Under the pieces are notes generated by a model. The model saw only the letters and a list, made by a program, of their open reading frames with translations, ran no database searches and was not told the DNA's origin. This document shows, one piece after another, positions 23,481 to 31,364 of a stretch of DNA of 64,000 nt. The DNA comes from Streptomyces bacillaris (GTDB taxonomy: Bacteria; Actinomycetota; Actinomycetes; Streptomycetales; Streptomycetaceae): positions 7,316,001 through 7,380,000 of the forward strand of contig NZ_CP029378.1 of assembly GCF_003268675.1 (NCBI RefSeq), given 5' to 3'. Numbering within the stretch: position 1 is the stretch's first letter; each line of letters begins with the position of its first letter. The position numbers and the translations under genes are program-made.

Positions 23481-24698
23481 GTGAGCAGCGAGAACGCAGA
23501 CGCCGGGCGGGAAAACGAAGAGTCGTCGTCGGTCTGGGACGTCGTGGTCGTCGGCGCCGGACCGGCCGGCGCATCGGCGGCGTACGCGGCAGCCGTGGCG
23601 GGCCGGCGGGTCCTCCTGCTGGAGAAGGCGGAACTGCCGCGCTACAAGACCTGTGGCGGCGGCATCATCGGATTCTCCCGGGACGCCCTGCCGCCCGGAT
23701 TCGAACTGCCCCTGAAGGACCGTATCCACGCGGTCACCTTCTCCCTCAACGGGAAGCTCGCCCGCACCCGCCGCTCCCGGCGCATGCTCTTCGGGCTCAT
23801 CAACCGGCCGGAGTTCGACGCCGGCCTGGTCGAGGAGGCGCAGAAGGCCGGTGCCGAACTGCGCACCGGCGCCTCGGTGGTGCGGGTGGAGCAGCACGGA
23901 CCGGCCGTGCCCGACCGGCGTACGGTCGCGGTCGTGCTGGCCGGCGGTGAGACGGTGCTCGCGCGGGCGGTCGTCGGCGCGGACGGCAGCGCGGGCCGGA
24001 TAGGAGCACATGTCGGGGTGAAGCTCGACCAGGTGGACCTCGGCCTGGAGGCGGAGATCCCGGTTCCGGCGACGGTGGCGGAGGACTGGGCGGGCCGGGT
24101 GCTCATCGACTGGGGCCCGATGCCCGGCAGTTACGGCTGGGTCTTCCCCAAGGGCGACACGCTGACGGTCGGGGTGATCTCGGCGCGCGGCGACGGCGCG
24201 GGCACCAAGCGGTATCTGGAGGACTTCATCGCCCGCCTCGGCCTGGCCGGGTTCGAGCCGTCCATCTCCTCGGGTCATCTGACCCGCTGCCGCAGCGACG
24301 ACTCACCGCTCTCGCGCGGCCGGGTCGTGGTCTGCGGCGACGCGGCGGGCCTCCTTGAGCCGTGGACCCGGGAGGGCATCTCCTTCGCCCTGCGCTCGGG
24401 CCGCCTCGCCGGTGAATGGGCCGTCAGGATCGCCGAGTCGCACGACGCGGTGGACGCCCGCCGGCAGGCCCTCAACTACGCCTTCGCCATCAAGGCCGGT
24501 CTCGGCGTGGAGATGGGCGTGGGCCGCCGCATGCTCAAGCTCTTCGAGCGCCGCCCGGGGGTGCTGCACGCGGTCCTGACGGGCTTCCGCCCGGCCTGGA
24601 AGGCGTTCGCCGGGATCACCCGCGGCACGACGTCGCTGGCCGAGCTGGTCCGTACGCACCCGCTGGCCCAGCGGGCGTTGAGCGCGATGGACCGGTAG
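23481..24698 (+). CDS. Geranylgeranyl reductase-family FAD-dependent oxidoreductase
   Basis: A 405-residue flavoprotein. It has an N-terminal GxGxxG FAD motif (VVVVGAGPAGASAA), the family block YKTCGGGI that contacts the flavin, an LFGLINRPEFD segment, and the second FAD motif VVCGDAAGLLEPWTREGI. Family members reduce isoprenoid double bonds, for example of geranylgeranyl chains or menaquinone side chains. A role in quinone or lipid saturation is likely, but the substrate is not fixed. The GTG at 23481 follows GGGAG. It is a single gene followed by a 63-bp gap with short GGTCGGTGGTCGCTGGTCGG-like repetition. Confidence 0.88.
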   Translation: MSSENADAGRENEESSSVWDVVVVGAGPAGASAAYAAAVAGRRVLLLEKAELPRYKTCGGGIIGFSRDALPPGFELPLKDRIHAVTFSLNGKLARTRRSRRMLFGLINRPEFDAGLVEEAQKAGAELRTGASVVRVEQHGPAVPDRRTVAVVLAGGETVLARAVVGADGSAGRIGAHVGVKLDQVDLGLEAEIPVPATVAEDWAGRVLIDWGPMPGSYGWVFPKGDTLTVGVISARGDGAGTKRYLEDFIARLGLAGFEPSISSGHLTRCRSDDSPLSRGRVVVCGDAAGLLEPWTREGISFALRSGRLAGEWAVRIAESHDAVDARRQALNYAFAIKAGLGVEMGVGRRMLKLFERRPGVLHAVLTGFRPAWKAFAGITRGTTSLAELVRTHPLAQRALSAMDR

Positions 24699-24761
24699 CC
24701 GGTAGCTATTGGCGCTGGTCGGTGGTCGCTGGTCGGTGGCTGTTGGCGGGGGCGGGGGCCG

Positions 24762-25214
24762 TCAGTCGGTGACCGTGATGCGGAACACCGGGTGGTCCGG
24801 GCCGGCGGCCAGGAGTTCGGCGTCCGTGGACTTCGCGGTGACGCCCTGGAAGTACTGGTTCACCTCCCAGCCCCACCGCTCCAGATAGGCCCGGATGATC
24901 CGGGCCTTTTCTGCGTCGTCCGGGATCTCGACGGCGGTGAAGCGGCTGACCTTGCGCCCCAGCCTCAGTTCGCCGCCGCCCGCGGCGCGCATGTTGCGCA
25001 CCCACTGGGAGTGGCCCCGGGCCGAGACGAGGTATCGCTCGCCCTCGAAGGTGTGGGTGTTGACGGGGACGCGCTGCGGCTGCCCGCTCCTACGTCCGCG
25101 TACCGACAGCTCGGCGGAGCCCATGAGGCTGACACCGTGCCGCGCCAGCCAGCCGACGGCCTTGTTGAGACGTTGGGCGGAGGCGCTCGCCCGGAGGTAG
25201 TACGTCTGCGACAT
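24762..25214 (-). CDS. Deazaflavin (F420)-dependent nitroreductase-family protein
   Basis: A 150-residue split-barrel protein of the deazaflavin-dependent nitroreductase family (Ddn-like), which uses coenzyme F420 to reduce quinones, nitro compounds or other substrates. The family blocks are LSVRGRRSGQPQRVPVN, the YLVSARGHSQWVRNMRA segment that binds the cofactor phosphate, and GRKVSRFTAVEIPD. GGGAG sits before the ATG at 25214. The upstream region carries two copies of a TetR-like operator, so the gene is expected to be repressed until a ligand appears. No regulator gene is next to it. Confidence 0.88.
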   Translation of the reverse strand: MSQTYYLRASASAQRLNKAVGWLARHGVSLMGSAELSVRGRRSGQPQRVPVNTHTFEGERYLVSARGHSQWVRNMRAAGGGELRLGRKVSRFTAVEIPDDAEKARIIRAYLERWGWEVNQYFQGVTAKSTDAELLAAGPDHPVFRITVTD

Positions 25215-25270
25215 GGTGACTCCCGTGTGCTGTCCGTGCGCGCTGCGCCGGGGCGGAGCCGCACTCTTGA

Positions 25271-25338
25271 GAGAGCAGTGCTCTTGCTTGAGACCAGTGT
25301 GTGCGAGATCGCTGCTCAAAAGCAAGAGCACTGCTCTC
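25271..25338. promoter_or_regulatory. Duplicated operator in a large inverted repeat
   Basis: AGAGCA-G-TGCTCT (25272-25284) and AGAGCA-C-TGCTCT (25325-25337) are two 13-bp palindromes of TetR/MarR style. They lie in the arms of a larger inverted repeat: 25271-25292 pairs with 25315-25338 with a 2-nt bulge. The 304-bp gap from 25215 to 25518 holds no gene besides this element. It lies 58-124 bp upstream of the deazaflavin oxidoreductase. Confidence 0.7.
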
Positions 25339-25518
25339 GTTCCGTTGTGCGGGCCTCGCCGCAGGCCTGTGAGTTCGGGCCGATGGAGCAGGCCGGAGGC
25401 GCGGGCTCGGTGCCCCCCTCGACGTTGTCGGCGCGGTCTCCGCGGATGTACGGAAAAGCGCCATCCGCTCCGTACATCCGCCTCTGAGGTCGGTGCAGGC
25501 CCGGAGGAAGGAACACGG

Positions 25519-26022
25519 ATGGACCATGATCTGGAAGAGCTCAAGCGCGTCGGCGGGATCCTGAACGAAGCGTTCGTTCTGCTCAGGAGGGAGAAGGAAC
25601 GCCTCGAGGAACGACGGTCCGGTCGGAGCCACGACAGCAGTGCGGGGAGCCCCCGGCAGACACTGATCGGGCTCGGCGGAATGGTCGACGGTCTGCGGAA
25701 GCGGATGGACGGTCTCGCCCAGTACGTCGGCTTCATGACCCTCGGTCTGGAGAACCAGGCCGCGCGTGAACGCGCCCTTCTCCGTCATGCGCCGCTCTCC
25801 GTCCCCTCCGGCGTCGACCGGATGGCGCGCCCGCTCGGCGAGGACACCGTGCGGGCGATGCAACTGCTCCGTGAACTCGACACCTTCTTCGGCGACGGCT
25901 TCGCCGATCGGATCGACCGTGCGCTCGCCGCTCCGGAGGCGACCTACCCGCCGGCCGACTGGGACGCGTACGCGAAGGAGTTGTGGCGTGAGGCGAACGG
26001 GGGTGCCGACGTCACGCCGTGA
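25519..26022 (+). CDS. Hypothetical helical protein, 167 aa
   Basis: I do not recognise this protein. It is soluble, highly charged and mostly helical: DLEELKRVGGILNEAFVLLRR then EKERLEERRSG could form a short coiled coil, and a second helical block spans about 48-85 (LGGMVDGLRKRMDGLAQYVG). There are no cysteines and no recognisable active-site motif. GGAGGAAGG precedes the ATG at 25519 and codon use is normal, so it is a real gene. It stands between the duplicated operator and the convergent NmrA-like gene. Its promoter region is shared with the right arm of the inverted repeat, so the same regulator might control it. Confidence 0.7.
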   Translation: MDHDLEELKRVGGILNEAFVLLRREKERLEERRSGRSHDSSAGSPRQTLIGLGGMVDGLRKRMDGLAQYVGFMTLGLENQAARERALLRHAPLSVPSGVDRMARPLGEDTVRAMQLLRELDTFFGDGFADRIDRALAAPEATYPPADWDAYAKELWREANGGADVTP

Positions 26023-26114
26023 CGTTCGGTGAAGCCGCGGCGAGCGCCGCCGGGCCCCAGGGGCGGGGCATCCGAAGCGACGCGCTCGCTCCCTCGGAGG
26101 CGCGGCGTCCGCTG

Positions 26115-27026
26115 TCAGCTCGCCGCCGAGAGGTGCCGGTGCGCCCAGGTGGCGAACGAGGTCACCGGAATCCCCAGCTCCGTGGCGAGTTCGGGGCGGG
26201 CCGGCTGGGTGATGGCGTTGCTCCACGTGTGACCGGCGCCCCAGGCCGGCATGCCCGCCGCGAGCGCCTCGTCGAGGTCCATCGTCGGAGCCTTCACCGG
26301 TACGCCCCACACCTCGGACAGCACCTCGGCCACCTGCTCCATCGTGAGCCGGTCGCCCGCGAGTTCCAGCTCCACCCCGTGGAAGCGGTCGGGCTCCCGT
26401 GCGGCGTGGGCGGCGGCCGTGCCGATGTCCTCGCACGCCACCAGCGCCAGGGTCGTCTCCGGCCGGACGACCGTCGCCAGGCCGCCTTCCGGCCCGTTCG
26501 GTGCCAGTTGGGGCAGGTTCTCCATGAAGAACGCGGGCTTGACCACGGTCCAGCGGGCGAAGCCCGCCCCGCGTACGGCCTCCAGGATCGCCTGCTTGGT
26601 GGCGAAGTAGGGTTCCATCGCCGCCCATTGCCCTGCCGCCCAGCCCGGGGTCTCCGTGTGTTGCCCCACCCCGCTGGTCGAGGACTGGATGAACTGCGGG
26701 ACGCCCGCCGCCCGCGCGGCCCCGATCAGGTTCGTGGCCTGCGCCAGCTCCCCGGCGAAGTCGACCCCGCTCTCGCTCATCGGCGGCATCTGCACCGAGA
26801 ACACGGCGCGTACGTCCGCGCATGCGGGGTCCAGCGAGGACCGCACGGAGAGGTCGCCGGTGACCAGTTCGGCGCCCAGCGCCGCCACCTCCTTCGCGCG
26901 CCGGGCCAGCGGGTCGCGCACCAGCGCGCGGACCGGCACCCCGGCGGCCAGCAGGGCGCGGGCGGCGGCCCCGCCCTGTCGTCCGGTGGCGCCGGTGACC
27001 AGTACAGGGGCAGTGGGCGATGTCAT
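26115..27026 (-). CDS. NmrA-like NAD(P)-binding protein
   Basis: A 303-residue atypical short-chain dehydrogenase of the NmrA group. The dinucleotide motif is VTGATGRQGG at about 10-19, with LVRDP as the NADP-phosphate region and the family blocks VFSVQMPP, FIQSSTSGVG and KPAFFMENL. The Tyr-x3-Lys pair of classical SDRs is not evident at the usual place, so it may sense NADP(H) or act as a quinone or isoflavone-type reductase. GAGGAG precedes the ATG. It is divergent from a TetR gene with a 21-bp perfect operator in between and is probably repressed by it. Confidence 0.88.
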   Translation of the reverse strand: MTSPTAPVLVTGATGRQGGAAARALLAAGVPVRALVRDPLARRAKEVAALGAELVTGDLSVRSSLDPACADVRAVFSVQMPPMSESGVDFAGELAQATNLIGAARAAGVPQFIQSSTSGVGQHTETPGWAAGQWAAMEPYFATKQAILEAVRGAGFARWTVVKPAFFMENLPQLAPNGPEGGLATVVRPETTLALVACEDIGTAAAHAAREPDRFHGVELELAGDRLTMEQVAEVLSEVWGVPVKAPTMDLDEALAAGMPAWGAGHTWSNAITQPARPELATELGIPVTSFATWAHRHLSAAS

Positions 27027-27103
27027 GTCGGTGTCTCCTCGGGATCGGCGGAACCGGCCGCGCGCAGAGCGGCAGGGGCAGGGGCAGGGGTGTGCGCCAC
27101 GCT

Positions 27104-27124
27104 AAACGGCGGACCCCGCCGTTT
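27104..27124. promoter_or_regulatory. TetR operator between NmrA-like and TetR genes
   Basis: AAACGGCGG (27104-27112), ACC, CCGCCGTTT (27116-27124): 9-bp perfect arms with a 3-bp spacer. It lies 77 bp upstream of the NmrA-like gene and 51 bp upstream of the TetR gene, an ideal place to control both. Confidence 0.75.
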
Positions 27125-27175
27125 CGTGGTCGCTACGATATGGCGGGGCCCACCACTTGGCAACGGGGAGAGAAC

Positions 27176-27751
27176 GTGACCGGTCAGCGAGCGGACGCCC
27201 GCCGCAACTACAGCCGCATCCTCGCCGTGGCCGAGGCCGAGGTGGCCCGGCACGGCTCGGCGGCCTCCCTCGAACAGGTCGCCCGTACCGCCGGCGTCGG
27301 GTCCGCCACCGTGCGCCGCCACTTCCCCACCCGGCAGGCCCTCCTCGAAGCCGTCTTCCAGGAGCGCATCCAGGCCCTCTGCCGACGCGCGGCAGAGCTG
27401 CACCGGACCGAGGGCAGCCGCGCCGCGCTGCTGGAGTGGCTGCACGACCTGGTGGCGTACGCCGTCTCCGCCCGGGGGCTCGCGGACGCCCTGACCTTCG
27501 AGCCCCCCACCGACAGACCGGCCGACGCCGCGCCCGACTCCTGCGGGGCGCAGCTCGCGGACGCGGCCGCCCCGCTGCTGGCCCGCGCCCTGGACGACGG
27601 CGTTGTCAGGCCGGGCACCACCTTCCACGACCTGCTCACCCTCGCCGTCGGCATCGCCCTGGCCACCGAGCACCACACCGAACCATCGGTCCAGGCCGAC
27701 CGCCTCTTCGCCCTCGCCGTCGAGGGCCTCAGCCCCAGCCCCAGCCCCTGA
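27176..27751 (+). CDS. TetR-family regulator, divergent from the NmrA-like gene
   Basis: A 191-residue TetR-family repressor. The N-terminal helix-turn-helix is SLEQVARTAGVGSATVRRHFPTR at about 30-52, where the recognition helix ends in the typical HFPTR. The C-terminal ligand domain has Ala-rich helices and a short repeated SPSPSP end. GGGGAGA lies before the GTG at 27176. By position it controls itself and the NmrA-like gene through the operator at 27104-27124. Loss of repression would follow binding of a small hydrophobic ligand. Confidence 0.9.
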   Translation: MTGQRADARRNYSRILAVAEAEVARHGSAASLEQVARTAGVGSATVRRHFPTRQALLEAVFQERIQALCRRAAELHRTEGSRAALLEWLHDLVAYAVSARGLADALTFEPPTDRPADAAPDSCGAQLADAAAPLLARALDDGVVRPGTTFHDLLTLAVGIALATEHHTEPSVQADRLFALAVEGLSPSPSP

Positions 27752-27903
27752 CGGAACCAGCACGACCGGCGCCATGCCGACGGGACGGCGGGCGTGGGGT
27801 CCGACGCCCTGGAGCGGACTCGCCGACCGAGGGCCGGCCCCCGGGCGATGTGCTCGCACCTCCTCCGGCCGGTGCTCTCCGGCCGGGTGGCAGACTGATC
27901 GTC

Positions 27904-28623
27904 ATGAGCACCATCCGAGGGGCCAGGGAACGTGCCCGCGTCGAAGTGACCGCCGCCATCAAGGACGAGGCCAGGAAACAGCTGGCGGCGGAGGGTGCGG
28001 CCAAGCTCTCCCTGCGGGCCGTCGCCCGTGAACTCGGCATGGTCTCCTCGGCGCTCTACCGCTACTTCCCGAGCCGTGACGAGCTGCTCACCGCGTTGAT
28101 CATCGACGCCTACGACGCCATCGGCGAGGTGGCGGAGTCCGCCCGTGCCACCGCCGACCGGGCCCGCCCGCACCCCGCCCCGTACGCGGAGCGCTGGGTC
28201 GCCGTGGCCGGTGCCGTACGGGAGTGGGCCCTCGCCCACCCGCATGAGTACGCCCTGATCTACGGATCGCCCGTCCCCGGGTACAGCGCCCCCATGGACA
28301 CCGTGGGCCCGGCCTCCCGGGTGGGGATGGTGTTCATCGGTCTCATCCGTGACGCGTTCCGGGCCGACGGTCTCGCCGTGCCGCCCCTCGCACCGGAGCT
28401 GCGTGGCGAGGCCGAGCGGATCACCGCCGAGATCGCCCCGGACCTCCCGCCCGCCGCCGCGCTCGCCCTGGTCGCCGCCTGGGCGCAGCTGTTCGGCCTG
28501 ATCTCGTTCGAGCTCTTCGGCCAGTTCAACCGCATGGTCGAGGCGCGCGAGGCGTTCTTCCGGCAGGCGGCGGGGGAACTGGCCCGTTCGGTCGGCCTCC
28601 GTGGGCGTCCGGCCGGCCGCTGA
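27904..28623 (+). CDS. TetR-family regulator with WHG-type C-terminal domain
   Basis: A 239-residue TetR-family regulator. The DNA-binding region is KLSLRAVARELGMVSSALYRYFPSRDEL at about 36-63, and the ligand domain carries HPHEYALIYGSPVPGY, the signature I associate with the WHG (TetR_C_13-like) domain. Such regulators are often found beside deazaflavin-dependent oxidoreductases, so this one is a candidate for binding the duplicated operator at 25271-25338, about 2.6 kb away. A TGCTCT half-site lies just upstream of its own start. Start ATG at 27904; the alternative upstream frame is not coding in character. Confidence 0.88.
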   Translation: MSTIRGARERARVEVTAAIKDEARKQLAAEGAAKLSLRAVARELGMVSSALYRYFPSRDELLTALIIDAYDAIGEVAESARATADRARPHPAPYAERWVAVAGAVREWALAHPHEYALIYGSPVPGYSAPMDTVGPASRVGMVFIGLIRDAFRADGLAVPPLAPELRGEAERITAEIAPDLPPAAALALVAAWAQLFGLISFELFGQFNRMVEAREAFFRQAAGELARSVGLRGRPAGR

Positions 28624-28645
28624 GAGTGGGGGCGGAACCGCCGCT

Positions 28646-28957
28646 CTACGGGGAGGAGTCGGTGGAGCCGGGGCGGCTCAGTCCGGCCGGGTCCGGGGTG
28701 CCGTCCAGCCGGTGGCCCCGCTGTCTCGACGGGAAGCGCCACAGGACATGGACGGTCCGGGCGACGAACGCCACCGCGGCCGTCGTGACGGCGACTCCGA
28801 GGACCGCCGTCCGCGCTGTGCGGCCGAGGTCGAGGAGCAGCAGGGCCGGGGCCGAGATCGCCGCGAAGGTGAGGCCGGCCAGCACGGCGGCGCTGACCAG
28901 CGCGAAGCCGATCTCGACCGTCATCGCGTCCCGTTCCGCCTGCGTCCGCCGTCCCAT
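28646..28957 (-). CDS. DUF6332-type small membrane protein
   Basis: A 103-residue protein beginning MGRRTQAERDAMTVEIGFAL, which I recall as the start of the DUF6332 family. Two membrane helices (about 15-47 with a break, and 51-72) are followed by a basic, Pro-rich cytosolic tail (RFPSRQRGHRLDG). It is probably a small inner-membrane protein of unknown role. It converges on the TetR gene with a 22-bp gap. The ATG at 28957 is the only sensible start. Confidence 0.75.
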   Translation of the reverse strand: MGRRTQAERDAMTVEIGFALVSAAVLAGLTFAAISAPALLLLDLGRTARTAVLGVAVTTAAVAFVARTVHVLWRFPSRQRGHRLDGTPDPAGLSRPGSTDSSP

Positions 28958-29079
28958 TGACGCAGTGTCACAGGGACGGCACGCTCCCGGCAAGCGTGCC
29001 CCGTCCCGCGTACGGCTCTGCTGTGTACGGCTCCGATCCGTACGGGTGGGCCGCTCGCCCGTCCCCGTACCGCGCGGTT

Positions 29080-29877
29080 TCACCAGGTGACCGCCGAGTT
29101 GTCCGTCCAGAGCCGGGCCACCGAGCGGTCGCCGCGCAGGGTGACGGCGGTGAGCGGCAGACGGTTCCAGAGGGCGAGGTAGAGCCCCTCCGCCGTTCCG
29201 CTCAGCTCGCAGTCCGCAGCGCCCGTCCCGGGATCCGCAGCGCCTGCCCCGGGATCCGTGGTGTCCGTCCCGGGATTCGCGGCGGACGTCCGTACGGCCT
29301 GCGGCGGTTCCTCCGAGATCCGTACGGTCCACACCGCGTCCGTGTCCACCGCCCGCACCCGCAGCGTGCGCGGCGTGCTGGAGCGCACGCGGCTCTTGGG
29401 GCGGGCGTGGAAGCCGGTGAGCAGTTCGTCGATGCCGTCCACCGCCCGGTCGGCGTCCACCGGCGACAGCGGGCCGCCGAGCGCCGACTCCGCGTCGGCC
29501 CGGTGGACGGTGGTCTCGTGCAGCTGGCGGCGGGACCAGAACGCCAGAGGGGAGGGGGCGGGCAGGAACGTCCAGCACTCCAGACCGGTGGGAGCGGCCT
29601 CCAGGGAACGGACCAGGTGGTCGTGGCCCTCCCGGAACCAGTCGAGGAGTGCCGTGCCGTCGAGGTCCGGTTCGCCGCCGTCGGGGTGGGGCGTGGTGTG
29701 TCCCTCGGCGACGAGCTCGGCCGCCCAGCGGTGCACCATGCCCGTGTGGCGCAGCAGATGGCGTATCTGCCAGCCGGGGCAGGTCGGGACCGAGGCCCCG
29801 GGGCCCGCCTGTTCGGCCGCCGCCGCGAGGAGCCGGCCTTCCTCGGACAGGGACGCGATGTACTGGGTGATCTCCAT
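29080..29877 (-). CDS. Mycothiol-dependent maleylpyruvate isomerase-family enzyme
   Basis: A 265-residue protein with an N-terminal DinB-like four-helix domain typical of mycothiol-dependent enzymes (VPTCPGWQIRHLLRHTGMVHRW and the metal-ligand region ETTVHRADAE), followed by a C-terminal SCP2-like domain. The metal site probably uses the His residues of HLLRHTGMVH and of TTVHRADAE. Members of this group transfer or isomerise using mycothiol, the main thiol of actinobacteria. The ATG at 29877 begins the family match. An in-frame 21-bp tandem repeat encodes three DPGTGAA-like units between the domains, where no structure is expected. Confidence 0.85.
   Translation of the reverse strand: MEITQYIASLSEEGRLLAAAAEQAGPGASVPTCPGWQIRHLLRHTGMVHRWAAELVAEGHTTPHPDGGEPDLDGTALLDWFREGHDHLVRSLEAAPTGLECWTFLPAPSPLAFWSRRQLHETTVHRADAESALGGPLSPVDADRAVDGIDELLTGFHARPKSRVRSSTPRTLRVRAVDTDAVWTVRISEEPPQAVRTSAANPGTDTTDPGAGAADPGTGAADCELSGTAEGLYLALWNRLPLTAVTLRGDRSVARLWTDNSAVTW
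29220..29282. repeat. In-frame 21-bp tandem repeat, three copies
   Basis: The units at 29220-29240, 29241-29261 and 29262-29282 share CCCGGGATCCG-like cores and differ by a few bases. They lie inside the mycothiol-dependent enzyme gene and encode three 7-residue Asp-Pro-Gly/Ala units. Confidence 0.85.
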
Positions 29878-29927
29878 GGCGGGATTCTGCCAGCGGGCTC
29901 CGCCGCCTGCGGCAGAGCCCGCTCGGC

Positions 29928-31151
29928 TCACGTGTGCGTCGCGTTCCTGGCCCCGTACCCCAGCACCGCCGCCCCTGCCGCCAGCAGGGCCACCGTCGTC
30001 AGCGCCACCGGCAGCGAGAACCAGTCGGCGAGGAAGCCGATCGCGGGCGGGCCCAGCAGCATCCCGCCGTAGCCGAGGGTCGACGCGGCGGCCACCCCGC
30101 TCGGTCCGGCCAGTTCACCGGCCCGGCCCACGGCGACGGGGAAGATGTTGGCGAGCCCCAGCCCGGTCACCGCGAACCCGGCCAGCGCGAGCCAGGCGGT
30201 CGGCGCCAGGGAGCCCAGCAGCATTCCGGCCGCCGCGACCAGCCCGCCCAGGACCAGTGTGCGGGTCTGGCCGAGCCGTTCCAGGAGCAGCGTCCCGGTG
30301 AGCCTGCCGATGGTCATCGTCAGGGCGAACAGCGCGTAGCCGGCGGCGGCGAGGCCGGGGTGGGCGCCCAGGTCCTGTTCCAGGTGGAGCGCGCCCCAGT
30401 CGGCCAGTGCGCCTTCCCCGTACGCCGTGCACAGGGCGATCACGCCGAAGAGCAGCACGATCCGGCGGGCCCGCGGGTCGAGCTTCCGCCGGGGGCCTTG
30501 CTGCCGGGGCGTGCGCGGTTCGTACGCCGTACGGGCCGGGCGGTGGCGCAGCAGCGCCGGGCCCGCGAACGCGGTGACGAGCAGGCCGATGCCGGCCAGC
30601 AGGAACAGGTGGGCCGAGGCGGAGAGGCCGCCCGCCACCAGCCCGCCGAGTCCGGCGCCCACCATGCCGCCCAGGCTGAACGCCGCGTGGAAGCTCGGCA
30701 TCACCGGTCGGCGCAGCTCGGCGACCAGGTCGACGGCCGCGCTGTTCATCGCCACGTTCATCCCGCCGTACGCCGCCCCGAAGACCAGCAGGACGAGGCC
30801 GAGGGAGAGTGCGGAGTGGGTCTGGGCGGGCAGGGCGATGGAGAGGGGGAGCAGGACACCGCAGGCAGCGGTGACGGCGTGGCTGCCGTAGCGGCGGCAG
30901 AGCCGGCCCGTGAGCATCATGGTGATCACGGCGCCCGCGGAGACGCCGAGGAGGGCGAGGCCGAGGGTGGAGGCGGAGGCTCCGGTCTGCTGCTTGATGG
31001 CCGGGATACGGACCACCCAGCCGGCGAAGAGGAACCCGTCGAGGGCGAAGAACACGGTCAGCGCGGTACGGAGGCGGGCCGACGCGGGAGGGGCGGTGTC
31101 TCCGCCAGGTCCCCCCGGTAGGGCCGTCCGCAGTTTGTTTAGTTGCGGCAC
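29928..31151 (-). CDS. MFS transporter (sugar/drug-type)
   Basis: A 407-residue major facilitator superfamily protein with about twelve membrane helices in two halves (first helix TVFFALDGFLFAGWVVRIPAI). The MFS loop motif appears as GRLCRRYGSHAV after helix 2, and a central loop of about 30 charged residues separates the halves. The substrate is not predictable. The GTG at 31151 is chosen because a good promoter ends 6 bp upstream, implying leaderless translation; the long upstream open frame is antisense noise across the ROK gene. It is divergent from a ROK-family repressor, which probably controls it in response to a sugar. Confidence 0.85.
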   Translation of the reverse strand: MPQLNKLRTALPGGPGGDTAPPASARLRTALTVFFALDGFLFAGWVVRIPAIKQQTGASASTLGLALLGVSAGAVITMMLTGRLCRRYGSHAVTAACGVLLPLSIALPAQTHSALSLGLVLLVFGAAYGGMNVAMNSAAVDLVAELRRPVMPSFHAAFSLGGMVGAGLGGLVAGGLSASAHLFLLAGIGLLVTAFAGPALLRHRPARTAYEPRTPRQQGPRRKLDPRARRIVLLFGVIALCTAYGEGALADWGALHLEQDLGAHPGLAAAGYALFALTMTIGRLTGTLLLERLGQTRTLVLGGLVAAAGMLLGSLAPTAWLALAGFAVTGLGLANIFPVAVGRAGELAGPSGVAAASTLGYGGMLLGPPAIGFLADWFSLPVALTTVALLAAGAAVLGYGARNATHT

Positions 31152-31187
31152 AAATTCAGCATAGGGGCGGCCGGACGGCGGGTGCAA
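31149..31187 (-). promoter_or_regulatory. Leaderless promoter of the MFS gene
   Basis: On the minus strand TTGCAC (31182-31187) and TATGCT (31158-31163) are separated by exactly 18 bp. The -10 element ends 6 bp before the GTG at 31151-31149, so the transcript should begin at the start codon. The AT-rich TTTGTTTAGTT at the first codons may be part of a ROK operator. Confidence 0.6.
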
Positions 31188-31364
31188 CACAGCCGACGGT
31201 GCGGGTGCGACCGGGCCGGCGGGGTGGGCGCGACGCGGACGACGGTCCGGCACAACCCGCCCGACGGGCTCGGTGCCACCTGCCTGACGGAGGGGCACAT
31301 CACCCGTTCCGGTGGGCTCCCTCGGGGTCCGGGGCACCCGCCGGATCATGGGAGACTCGCCCTC

